From contig CAJULF010000056.1 of assembly GCA_910587135.1 (NCBI GenBank), positions 1 to 16,975 of the forward strand: a DNA stretch of 16,975 nucleotides, given 5' to 3'. Numbering within the stretch: the stretch's first letter is position 1; each line of letters opens with the position of its first letter. This DNA comes from an uncultured Oscillospiraceae bacterium (GTDB lineage: Bacteria; Bacillota; Clostridia; Oscillospirales; Ruminococcaceae). This document shows positions 6,339 to 13,595 of the stretch, piece after piece. Both the position numbers and the translations under genes were made by a program. Under the pieces are notes generated by a model. The model saw only the letters and a program-made list of their open reading frames with translations. It did no database searches and was not told where the DNA came from.

Positions 6339-8747
6339 ATGACTAATAAAACAATGCCCTCGCTGTTTATGCGCGGATTGGTGGTATTTCCGTCAATGGT
6401 GCTGCATTTCGATGTCAGCCGCGAGCGCTCGGTAAACGCTTTGAAAAGCGCCGCTAAAGGCGACGGGCTTATTTTCCTTGTGGCTCAGAAGGACGCGGGG
6501 AATATGGAGCCTTCCGTAAACGACGTTTTCGAGGTGGGAGTCGTTGCGGAGATACGCCAGCTTCTCACTACTCCCGACGGCTCGACAAGGGTGCTTGTGG
6601 AGGGACTTTACCGCGCCCGCCGCGTGAAAGTTACCGCTTCGGCAAAATATTTTGAGCTTGAGGTAAAGGAGATGCCTTCCCGCGGAGCGCCGCCCTCGGA
6701 TTCCACCTGTGACGCCGCGAAGCGCGCTCTTAAGGATACTTTCCGTGATTATGCTTCCATGACCCCGAAAATGCCGCGTGAGCTTTTTGAGAGCATTATA
6801 AGCGAGGAGGACTGCTCCAATCTTTTTGATAAGATAGTTTTCAACGTCGTTCTTAAGGTTGAGGAGAAGCAGAAGCTGCTGGAGACCAACGGAACGCTTT
6901 CCAGGATAAAGCTGCTTATATCCATGCTGCGCAGCGAAATGGAGATAATGGAAACCGAGATAGAGATACAGGAGCAGGTAAAGGAACAGATAGACAAAAA
7001 TCAGCGTGAATATTACCTGCGTGAGCAGCTCAAGATCATTTCCAATCAGCTGGGAGAGGGCAGAAGCTCATTTGAGGATTCGGTCGACTACATAGATAAG
7101 ATAATAGAGCTGGCGCTTCCCGAGGAAACCGAGGAAAAGCTGATAAACGAGGCTGAAAAGCTTGTAAAAATGTCCCAGTCATCGCAGGAAGCGGCGGTGC
7201 TGAGAACATATCTTGACACGGTGCTGTCGCTCCCGTGGAACGTAAGGACCAAGGATAAGCTGAATATTGACAACGTGCAGAAGCAGCTTGACAAGGATCA
7301 TTACGGCATGAAAAAGGTCAAGGAGCGTATCACCGAAACCATAGCGGTCAGAGCGCTTGCGCCCGATATCAAGGGTCAGATAATCTGCCTGTACGGACCT
7401 CCCGGGGTGGGCAAAACCTCAATCGGGCGTTCCGTAGCTGAAGCTCTCGGGCGGAAGTATGTACGCATTTCGCTGGGCGGAGTGCGCGATGAAGCGGAGA
7501 TACGCGGTCACAGAAAGACCTATGTCGGAGCTATGCCGGGCAGGATAATTACCGCGTTGAAGCAGGCAAAAAGCATGAACCCAGTTATGCTGCTGGACGA
7601 GATAGACAAGATGGGCAGCGATTTCAAGGGCGATCCGTCCTCCGCTATGCTGGAGGTGCTTGACAGCGAGCAGAACACCGCTTTTGTCGATCATTATATA
7701 GAAGTTCCCGTGGATCTCAGCGAGGTGCTTTTCATAACCACCGCGAACAATCTCGACACGATACCCGCGCCTCTGCGCGACCGTATGGAGATAATAGAAC
7801 TGAGCAGCTATACCCGGGAAGAGAAATTCAATATTGCCAAAAAGCATCTGCTCCCAAAGCAGCTTAAAAAGCACGGCGAGAAGCCCTCAACGGTAAAGGT
7901 GAATGATAAGGCGCTTTACTCGGTTATAGATTACTACACCCGTGAGGCGGGCGTGAGAAAGCTGGAGCGCAACATCGCCGATATCTGCCGTAAGTCCGCA
8001 AAGCTTCTTGTTTCGGGAGAAACAAAGGTATCGGTAACGGATAAGAATATCGAAGAGTTTCTGGGAATAAGAAAATACCACCCCGACGAGCTTGCGGCTC
8101 ACGACGAAGTGGGTCTTGTGAACGGGCTTGCCTGGACGAGCGTCGGCGGCACGATGCTGCCGCTGGAGGTGCTTGTTCTGGACGGAACGGGCAAGACGGA
8201 GTTTACGGGTTCGCTCGGCGATGTAATGAAGGAATCCGCGAAGATAGCGGTTAGCCTTACGAGAGCTTTGGCGGAGAAGTACGGAATAGACCCCGAGTTT
8301 TACAAGAACAAGGATATCCATGTCCATGCGCCCGAGGGTGCGGTGCCTAAGGACGGACCCTCGGCGGGAGTTACGCTCACAACCGCGTTGATCTCCGCGC
8401 TTTCGGGAACGCCCGTGCGCCGCGATGTGGCGATGACGGGAGAGATAACGCTGCGCGGCAAGGTACTGGCGATAGGCGGTCTAAAGGAGAAATCCATGGC
8501 GGCGTACCGCGCGGGCGCAAAGACCGTGTGCATACCCAAGGATAACATTCCCGACCTGGAGGAGATAGACGAGGTGGTTAAGGCGGCGATAAGGTTCGTA
8601 CCCGCCGAGGATATCTCCACGGTGCTGGAAACGGCTCTGGTGATGCCCAATTGCACTGCCGGTTCCACGAAAACAAAGCACTCCGACAAGGAGAGCAAGC
8701 ACGTGAGAAAGACTGAGGAAAAGGTTCCCGTGCTAAGCGCGAATTAA
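6339..8747 (+). CDS. lon: ATP-dependent protease Lon
   Basis: Lon is the cytoplasmic AAA+ serine protease that degrades damaged and short-lived regulatory proteins. The 802-residue protein shows the complete LonA layout: an N-terminal substrate-binding domain from PSLFMRGLVVFPSMVLHFDV (to about residue 195), a coiled helical linker, the AAA+ module with Walker A GPPGVGKTS near 353-361, Walker B MLLDEIDKM near 416-424 and the sensor TTANNLD, then the protease domain. The catalytic Ser675 lies in PKDGPSAGV and Lys718 in GGLKEK, 43 residues apart as in E. coli Lon. The ATG at 6339 is chosen over the in-frame TTG at 6330 because AAAGGA sits 9 bases before it. The charged tail after residue 770 is probably disordered. 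engB follows after 287 bases, a common gene order in Firmicutes. Confidence 0.97.
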   Translation: MTNKTMPSLFMRGLVVFPSMVLHFDVSRERSVNALKSAAKGDGLIFLVAQKDAGNMEPSVNDVFEVGVVAEIRQLLTTPDGSTRVLVEGLYRARRVKVTASAKYFELEVKEMPSRGAPPSDSTCDAAKRALKDTFRDYASMTPKMPRELFESIISEEDCSNLFDKIVFNVVLKVEEKQKLLETNGTLSRIKLLISMLRSEMEIMETEIEIQEQVKEQIDKNQREYYLREQLKIISNQLGEGRSSFEDSVDYIDKIIELALPEETEEKLINEAEKLVKMSQSSQEAAVLRTYLDTVLSLPWNVRTKDKLNIDNVQKQLDKDHYGMKKVKERITETIAVRALAPDIKGQIICLYGPPGVGKTSIGRSVAEALGRKYVRISLGGVRDEAEIRGHRKTYVGAMPGRIITALKQAKSMNPVMLLDEIDKMGSDFKGDPSSAMLEVLDSEQNTAFVDHYIEVPVDLSEVLFITTANNLDTIPAPLRDRMEIIELSSYTREEKFNIAKKHLLPKQLKKHGEKPSTVKVNDKALYSVIDYYTREAGVRKLERNIADICRKSAKLLVSGETKVSVTDKNIEEFLGIRKYHPDELAAHDEVGLVNGLAWTSVGGTMLPLEVLVLDGTGKTEFTGSLGDVMKESAKIAVSLTRALAEKYGIDPEFYKNKDIHVHAPEGAVPKDGPSAGVTLTTALISALSGTPVRRDVAMTGEITLRGKVLAIGGLKEKSMAAYRAGAKTVCIPKDNIPDLEEIDEVVKAAIRFVPAEDISTVLETALVMPNCTAGSTKTKHSDKESKHVRKTEEKVPVLSAN

Positions 8748-8869
8748 GTGGAGCAAGACGTGTTTAATTCTCCAAGTTTCTTAAAAGGAGAAATAAGCGA
8801 ATATAGAACCACACGAAAATCAAGCGGTCAAAGGCTCTGAAAGCTGATGTAAATTGATCGCCCACGCAT

Positions 8870-8983
8870 GAATTTCCCGAAATCCGACGGAAACGTGCAG
8901 CACGCAGAGCGGGCGGAGCGTTTTCGCCGAGGATAGCTCAATCGCCGCAAAGCGGCATATGAAGCGGTTCGGGAAATTCTTTT
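8870..8983 (+). repeat. Long inverted repeat with multi-hairpin interior; may end lon transcription
   Basis: GAATTTCCCGAA (8870-8881) and TTCGGGAAATTC (8968-8979) are a perfect 12-bp inverted repeat. They enclose at least two clear hairpins: CGTG-CAG-CACG (about 8893-8903) and GCCGC-AAA-GCGGC (8944-8956). A GAGC/GCTC-bounded arm with a TTTT loop lies between them. The right arm runs into TTTT, so the whole could act as a terminator on the plus strand. Size and shape also fit a miniature inverted-repeat element, but no target duplication was identified. Confidence 0.6.
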
Positions 8984-9003
8984 AAAAAATCCCGCTTTGC
9001 GGG
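8984..9003 (-). terminator. Terminator-like hairpin, minus-strand reading
   Basis: On the minus strand, CCCGC-AAA-GCGGG is followed directly by ATTTTTT, a classic intrinsic terminator form. No minus-strand gene ends here, so it may protect lon from antisense transcription or belong to the inserted element. Read on the plus strand it has no T tract. Confidence 0.45.
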
Positions 9004-9034
9004 GACATTATATGACACAAAAAACAGGAGATAC

Positions 9035-9619
9035 ATGAATTTTAATAAAGCTGAATTTTATACCTCCTACGGCAGCTTCAAGCAGCTTCCGCCGTCGGAC
9101 AGAACGGAGATAGCATTTTCCGGACGCTCCAACGTGGGGAAATCCTCGCTGATAAACAAGCTGCTTAACAGGAAGTCGCTCGCGCGGGTAAGCGCCGTTC
9201 CGGGGAAAACCGCCACTATCAATTTTTATGCGGTGGACGGGATATATTTTGCGGATCTGCCGGGGTACGGCTACGCTAAGGTGTCAAAATCGGAAAAGGA
9301 GCGCTGGGGAGCGCTTATTGAGGGTTATCTTCACGATGACAGAGAGTTGGGGCTGGTGTTTCAACTTATAGATTTTCGTCACCCGCCCACAGCGGACGAC
9401 TTGATGATGGTGAATTTCCTGATTGACAGTGAGCTTCCGTTCGCGGTGGTGCTCACAAAGGCGGATAAGCTGTCGAAGAAGCAGCGTGCCGAGCGCCGCG
9501 AGGCTCTGCTGACGGAGCTGCCGTGCGGTGAGGATATAACCATGGTGGAATTTTCCGCCGAAACAGGGGAGGGCGCAGAGGAACTCCGCGGAATAATAAA
9601 TGAAATAGCGGAAAGCTGA
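9035..9619 (+). CDS. engB: Ribosome biogenesis GTP-binding protein EngB (YsxC/YihA)
   Basis: A small essential GTPase needed for assembly of the large ribosomal subunit. The 194-residue protein has the usual family length and all G motifs: G1 GRSNVGKSSL (30-39), the G2 threonine region PGKTATINFY, G3 DLPGYGYAKVS, G4 TKADK and the G5-like SAETGEG. The N-terminal AEFYTSYGSFKQLPP and the YG-rich G3 distinguish it from Era and Der. AGGAG lies 7 bases before the ATG. The gene follows lon in the same direction. Its stop codon TGA is also the first base group of a TGACA/TGTCA hairpin (9617-9631) that opens the pnuC leader. Confidence 0.96.
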   Translation: MNFNKAEFYTSYGSFKQLPPSDRTEIAFSGRSNVGKSSLINKLLNRKSLARVSAVPGKTATINFYAVDGIYFADLPGYGYAKVSKSEKERWGALIEGYLHDDRELGLVFQLIDFRHPPTADDLMMVNFLIDSELPFAVVLTKADKLSKKQRAERREALLTELPCGEDITMVEFSAETGEGAEELRGIINEIAES

Positions 9620-9721
9620 CAATAACTGTCATATGATAACCGCCACCGGGCGGAAAGATGCGAAAGCATTCACACATCTCGTTAGGTCTTAGAAGAGGTG
9701 CGATGAGTGCTTTTTCTTTTT
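9617..9721 (+). promoter_or_regulatory. Structured pnuC leader with a terminator; candidate attenuator or riboswitch
   Basis: Hairpins in order: TGACA-ATAAC-TGTCA (9617-9631), CCGCC-ACCG-GGCGG (9640-9653), and ATGC-GAAA-GCAT (9658-9669). The last shares bases with a terminator: GCATTCA-CAC (9666-9675) pairs with GTG (9698-9700) and TGAGTGC (9704-9710), leaving CGA bulged, and is followed by TTTTTCTTTTT. The two folds cannot coexist, which is the layout of a transcription attenuator. The ligand or trigger is unknown; the consensus of no riboswitch class I know was recognised. It may equally be a plain terminator for engB. Confidence 0.5.
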
Positions 9722-9737
9722 GAAGGGAGAACTGTAA

Positions 9738-10463
9738 ATGTTTGGAAAGATATTTACCCTCAAAGGATTCACAAAGAGGGATTTTTTTCTTTGGGGAGGA
9801 TCGATAGTGCTGATATTGGCGTCGTTTTTCATCTTTGACAGAGAAAATTTTCTCTCGCCGATATCGTCCGTGATAGGTGTGACATCGCTGATATTTATAG
9901 CAAAGGGCAACCCGCTCGGACAGGCGCTGACCGTGATTTTCAGCGTGTTTTACGGGATAATATCATTCTCATTCAACTACTACGGCGAGATGATAACTTA
10001 TCTTGGAATGACCGCTCCAATGGCGTGCGCGGCTATGGTAAGCTGGCTGAAAAATCCCTATAAGGACAGCGCCCAGGTTAGCGTGAACCGCCTTAAGCTC
10101 AGTGAGCTTTGGATAATGATTCCTCTTGCCGCCGCTGTGACCGTTGCGTTCTTCCTTCTGCTCAGAGCGCTTGGCACTGCGAATCTTCTGCCAAGCACTG
10201 TTTCGGTGACAACCAGTTTTCTTGCGGTTTATCTTTTATTTCGACGCAGCCCATTCTATGCGTTGGCTTACGCCGCAAATGATATTGTGCTGATAGTGCT
10301 GTGGGCAATGGCAGCTATGGAGGATATTTCCTATTTTTCGGTGCTGATATGCTTTGCTGTTTTTCTGGCAAATGATGTATATGGGTTTATCAGTTGGTTA
10401 AAAATGGATAAATGGCAGAACGAGGGGAATTCGGAGAAACCTGATAATTACATAAAAAAATAA
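9738..10463 (+). CDS. pnuC: PnuC-family nicotinamide riboside (vitamin) transporter
   Basis: PnuC proteins move nicotinamide riboside into the cell by facilitated diffusion to feed NAD synthesis; relatives carry thiamine or riboflavin, so the substrate is not fixed by sequence alone. The 241-residue protein has about seven hydrophobic segments. It carries the conserved GEMITYLGMTAPMA, the SWLKNPY loop, YALAYAANDIVLIVLW (near residues 170-185) and the terminal FLANDVYGFISW. The length is normal. GGGAG precedes the ATG by about 9 bases. It follows engB with a 118-base structured leader ending in a terminator, suggesting expression is controlled by early termination. No NAD-kinase or NadR partner is nearby. 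No clear terminator follows; the next 95 bases are very AT-rich. Confidence 0.9.
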   Translation: MFGKIFTLKGFTKRDFFLWGGSIVLILASFFIFDRENFLSPISSVIGVTSLIFIAKGNPLGQALTVIFSVFYGIISFSFNYYGEMITYLGMTAPMACAAMVSWLKNPYKDSAQVSVNRLKLSELWIMIPLAAAVTVAFFLLLRALGTANLLPSTVSVTTSFLAVYLLFRRSPFYALAYAANDIVLIVLWAMAAMEDISYFSVLICFAVFLANDVYGFISWLKMDKWQNEGNSEKPDNYIKK

Positions 10464-10558
10464 TATTCCATAAAAAACCATATTTATGTTCATTTATTAT
10501 TATAGTACCGTTTGTACAAAATAACGAAAAAAACTTTTTTTTTTTGTATAAAATATTA

Positions 10559-10587
10559 TTGAAAAAAGTGGAGAAATCTGCTATAAT
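10559..10587 (+). promoter_or_regulatory. SigA-type promoter of the chemotaxis receptor gene
   Basis: TTGAAA (10559-10564) and a perfect TATAAT (10582-10587) are 17 bases apart. The leader from about 10594 can fold into a two-part hairpin: CGACG (10623-10627) with CGTCG (10652-10656), and TGCG (10631-10634) with CGCA (10642-10645). It ends just before the AAAGGAGAGG ribosome binding site at 10661-10670. No SigD-type (flagellar) promoter was seen. Confidence 0.75.
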
Positions 10588-10678
10588 GGATTTGTTAATA
10601 TTGAGGCGGTCTTGTGAATAACCGACGAATTGCGATTGTTCCGCATGATACCGTCGTTACAAAGGAGAGGGTAAAAAG

Positions 10679-12625
10679 ATGTCTAAGTTAAGCAGAAGGA
10701 TTATTTTTACTGTACTGGCGATGATTTTGTTTATGGCGGTTGTGCTTGTAGCAACGTCAACAATTATGATGAAGACCCATAACGACTCCATACTGTTGGA
10801 TCAGGCGGAAACAGGTATCAAGGTACTGGAGTACAATGTTGAAGCACAGATTAACCGCGTTGCAGCTATCCACACCGCGTGGGGGGCTGTGGGAACAGAC
10901 GCGAACGCGATTGTCAACAATGATTTTTCGGGTGTGGAAACGCGTTGGAGCGTGCAGGCTGACTCGGATTATGATTATTGCGCTCTGTTTGATACCAACG
11001 GCAATGTTGTCTGGAAAACCGACAGCTATAATCTTGCCGAAATAAAATCCGATTACTTCTCAAGGGCGCTCGGCGGTGAAGCTCTTAAGGGTATCTATGC
11101 TGACACGACCGTTCCGTTGTCTTGCATTTACATAGGTCCGGCTAAGACCGTTGATGGCAGCATTGTGGGTGTTACGGTTATAGGAATGGATTTTGCCAAC
11201 ACGAGCTTTATCGATGGCATCAAGAGCCGTACCGGTGCGGAGATCACAATATGTGCCGACAATGTTCGTTACGCGACAACTGTTTTGGATGATAATGGGC
11301 AGCGTATTTCCGGAACAAAAATGTCGGATAATATCAAGTCGGTTGTTCTTGACAAAGGAGAGTCCTATCTGGGCAAGGTCGACATTCAGGGACAGAGTCA
11401 CTATACCCAATATGACCCCATTATCGGTATGAACAATAACATTGTCGGAGCGTATTTTTCGGGCTTCTCGTCCGAGTCTACCGACAAAGCGATTTCAGCT
11501 GTTATTTTGATAACGATAGGTATTGCGATTGTTGTTGCCGGAATTATGGTTATACTGGTATTAACATCAACAAGCAAACTGGTTGATAAGCCTCTCAGAG
11601 AGGTTGGTAATATTACGGATACGATGTACCGCGGTCATCTTAGCGTACCCGACAGTCAGTTCCGCTTTAATAAAGATGAAATGGGCGATTTTGCGAAAAA
11701 GCTTACGGAAACCAAGCACACTCTCAGTTCCTATGTAAATGATATATCGGGTGTATTAAATTATATGGCCGAAGGTGACTTTACCCAGTCCAGCAGCGCA
11801 AGCTATGTTGGAGATTTTGCGCCTATCGGAGCGTCATTCAAGAAAATCGAGGAAAATCTTTCGGACATTATCGGAAACGTAAACACGGCAGCAGATGATC
11901 TGTTCTCGGGATTGGGTCAGATAGCAGACGGTGCGCAGTCCCTTGCGGAGGGTACCACAACGCAGGCTACCGCTGTTGACGAGCTGCAGACCACGATCAA
12001 CGATATATCTGTTCAGGTTGAGCGTACCGCGGACAGCGCGGTTGAAGCGGACGGTCTTTCCAAGACAAGCTCCGATAAGATTCTTCAGCAGAACAGTGAA
12101 ACTGCCAAGATGATGGAGGCAATGGAGGAGATCAAGGAAAAGGCAAACGAGGTTCACAAGATTATCTCCACAATTGAAGATATTTCTTTCCAGACCAATA
12201 TTCTTGCGCTGAACGCTGCTATTGAGGCTGCGAGAGCGGGTGAGGCAGGAAAGGGCTTTGCAGTAGTTGCAGACGAAGTAAGAAACCTTGCTGCAAAGAG
12301 TGCAGAGGCTGCCGGCAGCACCAAGGCACTTATTTCCGCGGCAATAGACGCGGTAACCAAGGGTGCGCAGATTGCTGAGAGCAATGCGGAGAACATGAAG
12401 GAGGTCATGGAGATTTCCGAAAAGACCACTGCTGTTATTTCCGAGATTACCGTTGCTGCAAAGCAGCAGTCTGAATCCGTAAAGCAGGTTACCATCGGTA
12501 TCAATCAGATTTCCGAGGTAGTTCAGCAGAATTCCGCTACGGCGGAGGAATCTGCGGCTTCCTGCGAGGAGCTCAGTGGACACTCCCACATACTCAAGGA
12601 TCAGGTTCAGAAACTCAAAGTTTGA
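10679..12625 (+). CDS. Methyl-accepting chemotaxis protein with a periplasmic-type Cache sensor
   Basis: A 648-residue transmembrane receptor that would signal to CheA/CheW. Order of parts: a membrane segment at about residues 8-30, an extracellular sensor to about 270 that fits the Cache fold (single-domain or dCache, with YDYCALFDTNGNVVWKT and VIGMDFA), a second membrane segment at about 273-297, and a HAMP domain at about 298-350. A long coiled-coil signalling domain follows, whose hairpin tip carries FQTNILALNAAIEAARAGE near 504-523 and then GFAVVADEVRNLA. No C-terminal CheR-tethering pentapeptide is present; the protein ends in DQVQKLKV. The gene is monocistronic with a strong promoter and terminator. 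No other chemotaxis gene is in the window, and the ligand cannot be told from sequence. Confidence 0.95.
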   Translation: MSKLSRRIIFTVLAMILFMAVVLVATSTIMMKTHNDSILLDQAETGIKVLEYNVEAQINRVAAIHTAWGAVGTDANAIVNNDFSGVETRWSVQADSDYDYCALFDTNGNVVWKTDSYNLAEIKSDYFSRALGGEALKGIYADTTVPLSCIYIGPAKTVDGSIVGVTVIGMDFANTSFIDGIKSRTGAEITICADNVRYATTVLDDNGQRISGTKMSDNIKSVVLDKGESYLGKVDIQGQSHYTQYDPIIGMNNNIVGAYFSGFSSESTDKAISAVILITIGIAIVVAGIMVILVLTSTSKLVDKPLREVGNITDTMYRGHLSVPDSQFRFNKDEMGDFAKKLTETKHTLSSYVNDISGVLNYMAEGDFTQSSSASYVGDFAPIGASFKKIEENLSDIIGNVNTAADDLFSGLGQIADGAQSLAEGTTTQATAVDELQTTINDISVQVERTADSAVEADGLSKTSSDKILQQNSETAKMMEAMEEIKEKANEVHKIISTIEDISFQTNILALNAAIEAARAGEAGKGFAVVADEVRNLAAKSAEAAGSTKALISAAIDAVTKGAQIAESNAENMKEVMEISEKTTAVISEITVAAKQQSESVKQVTIGINQISEVVQQNSATAEESAASCEELSGHSHILKDQVQKLKV

Positions 12626-12640
12626 TATTAAAAGATATTT

Positions 12641-12671
12641 CGCCGCGGGATTGTTTCCGCGGCGATTTTTT
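12641..12671 (+). terminator. Intrinsic terminator of the chemotaxis receptor gene
   Basis: CGCCGCGG (12641-12648) and CCGCGGCG (12657-12664) form a perfect 8-bp stem with an 8-base loop, followed by ATTTTTT. Confidence 0.93.
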
Positions 12672-12722
12672 ATGTTCCTTTACAGTCTTGAATATTATTG
12701 TCATGTAAAATAAAATATTATT

Positions 12723-12750
12723 TTGCTTTTTTAGGAGAATATAGTATAAT
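12723..12750 (+). promoter_or_regulatory. Promoter of a small unassigned transcription unit
   Basis: TTGCTT (12723-12728) and a perfect TATAAT (12745-12750) are 16 bases apart. No ordinary gene follows on this strand; a terminator lies about 200 bases downstream. Confidence 0.5.
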
Positions 12751-12756
12751 AATTTT

Positions 12757-12976
12757 ATGAAGCGTTATGAAAAAACGTCCTTTGGGCGGGTTTGTTGAGG
12801 CTTATGCAGCAGAAGTATAAATTTTTAAGGGATAGATGTATGAAACAAAGCCTACTTAAAAGTGTTTTACTTTCTTCAATCAGCATTTGACAATAAAGTT
12901 GAGCGTCTGCGAAGCAGCCCGAACCAATACATGGTATATAAGACCCGCACGGCTTGTTACCGTGCGGGTTCCTTTT
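12757..12976 (+). ncRNA. Candidate small RNA or leftover of a deleted gene
   Basis: A roughly 220-base unit bounded by a promoter and an intrinsic terminator. It contains a CGTCC-TTT-GGGCG hairpin (about 12777-12789), a CTGC-GAA-GCAG hairpin (12907-12917) and a 16-residue open frame at 12840-12890. That frame has a good ribosome binding site (AAGGG, 8 bases before ATG) and encodes MKQSLLKSVLLSSISI, which resembles the first half of a signal peptide. Either it is a small RNA or peptide gene, or the body of a secreted-protein gene has been lost, leaving its ends. Nothing in the sequence decides between these. Confidence 0.35.
12944..12976 (+). terminator. Strong hairpin terminator between convergent units
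   Basis: CCCGCACGG (12944-12952) and CCGTGCGGG (12960-12968) form a 9-bp stem with a 7-base loop. TTCCTTTT follows on the plus strand and TCTTATATA on the minus strand. It lies 14 bases past the stop of the minus-strand Ltp-like gene, so it may serve both directions. Confidence 0.7.
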
Positions 12977-12982
12977 ATGATT

Positions 12983-13532
12983 TTAAAATTTCTTCTGCTC
13001 TGCCGCATAGGCTATTTGCTCATCGGTAAATCCGTCATCGGCAAGCGCCTGAAGCATTTCCTCGCGGGTCATCTCGTCGAAAAAGTCGATATAGTATTCA
13101 AGTTTTTCGACCGCCTGTTCATTCCAGTCCGCGCCGCAGCTATCAGTGGCGTAGACTGCCTGTTCGCGCGTGAAGTCTTTCCATTCCTCAAGGTTTTTTA
13201 TCAATTTCTCATAGCTGTAAGGGTACATATAAAGTTCTTTTTTCGCGGTCTGAAGCGCTTGTTCGTTCCAGTCCGCACCACAGCTGTCGGCGGCGTCCGT
13301 CGCTTCGTCGTGAGGAAAGCCGATGTTTTCAAGCGCTTCCACCAGACCTGCGTGGGAATATGGACTTTCTGACAGCAATTCCAATGCCTTGGAGTGGGCA
13401 GTGTCGGACATAGCGCGGGTCTGTATAAAAGGATTTTCCTCTATCTCGGAAATTCCCGGAGGGAGTATTTTTTTCGCAGCCCGTAAGCAGCAGCGCGAGA
13501 ATCACCGCAGAAATCACATAAACCTTTTTCAT
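12983..13532 (-). pseudogene. Ltp-family repeat lipoprotein, frame broken at a run of seven A
   Basis: Two open frames together spell one lipoprotein. From ATG at 13532 (GAGG upstream) comes a lipoprotein signal peptide, MKKVYVISAVILALLLTGC, whose frame then leads nowhere useful. The other frame, open from the same region, carries repeats of the Ltp lipoprotein type (PF07553): DSCGADWNEQA occurs twice exactly (coding 13256-13288 and 13112-13144), 48 residues apart, plus a third partial repeat. The join falls at seven A on the minus strand (13468-13474). With six A the reading continues TGCEKILPPGISE into the repeats, giving about 182 residues. The downstream frame is intact, so the change is recent, a sequencing error, or a slippage switch. 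In phage TP-J34, Ltp lipoprotein blocks phage DNA entry; related genes are widespread in Firmicutes chromosomes with unknown roles. It follows the rplA terminator with no obvious promoter of its own. Confidence 0.8.
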
Positions 13533-13553
13533 ATAATCAACCTCATAAACAGC

Positions 13554-13586
13554 AAAACCGCGCGAAGTCATAACCGACCCGCGCGG
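13554..13586 (-). terminator. Intrinsic terminator after rplA
   Basis: On the minus strand, CCGCGCG (13580-13586) pairs with CGCGCGG (13558-13564). The stem can be lengthened by GGTC/GACT inside, and it is followed by TTTTGCTGTTT. It ends the rpmG-rplA unit 9 bases after the rplA stop. Ltp transcription probably depends on read-through. Confidence 0.8.
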
Positions 13587-13595
13587 AAGTTCATT

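Larger units (their letters stand above)
8748..9034. other. Highly structured spacer between lon and engB
   Basis: There is no gene with a credible start. Four nested or serial inverted repeats fill the spacer: TTCTCC/GGAGAA (about 8770-8794), GCGGTCA/TGATCGC (8824-8862, one G-U pair), the large element at 8870-8979, and CCCGC-TTT-GCGGG (8990-9002). Close to two thirds of the spacer could be base-paired. A short repetitive element inserted between the genes, or a structured RNA, are the two obvious readings. Confidence 0.65.

Noticed and set aside
7419..8698. Several minus-strand open frames opposite lon
   Set aside because: They have no start signals or domains and mirror the lon codon pattern.
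9640..9653. Guanidine-II (mini-ykkC) hairpin in the pnuC leader
   Set aside because: The loop is ACCG rather than the required ACGR, and no second matching hairpin exists.
10511..10520. TTGTACAA-type palindromes near 314, 10511 and 15907 as a shared operator
   Set aside because: They differ in length and arm sequence, lie at unrelated distances from promoters, and are short enough to occur by chance.
10464..10678. Cyclic-di-GMP riboswitch before the chemotaxis receptor
   Set aside because: The conserved GEMM core sequences are not present; only a simple hairpin is seen.
11834..12589. 251-residue open frame on the minus strand
   Set aside because: It is antisense to the coiled-coil part of the chemotaxis receptor; its Leu/Arg/Cys-rich composition is what the reverse of that repeat-like coding sequence gives.
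12840..12890. 16-residue frame as a confident gene
   Set aside because: It has a start signal but is too short to show coding character, so it is reported only within the candidate small unit.
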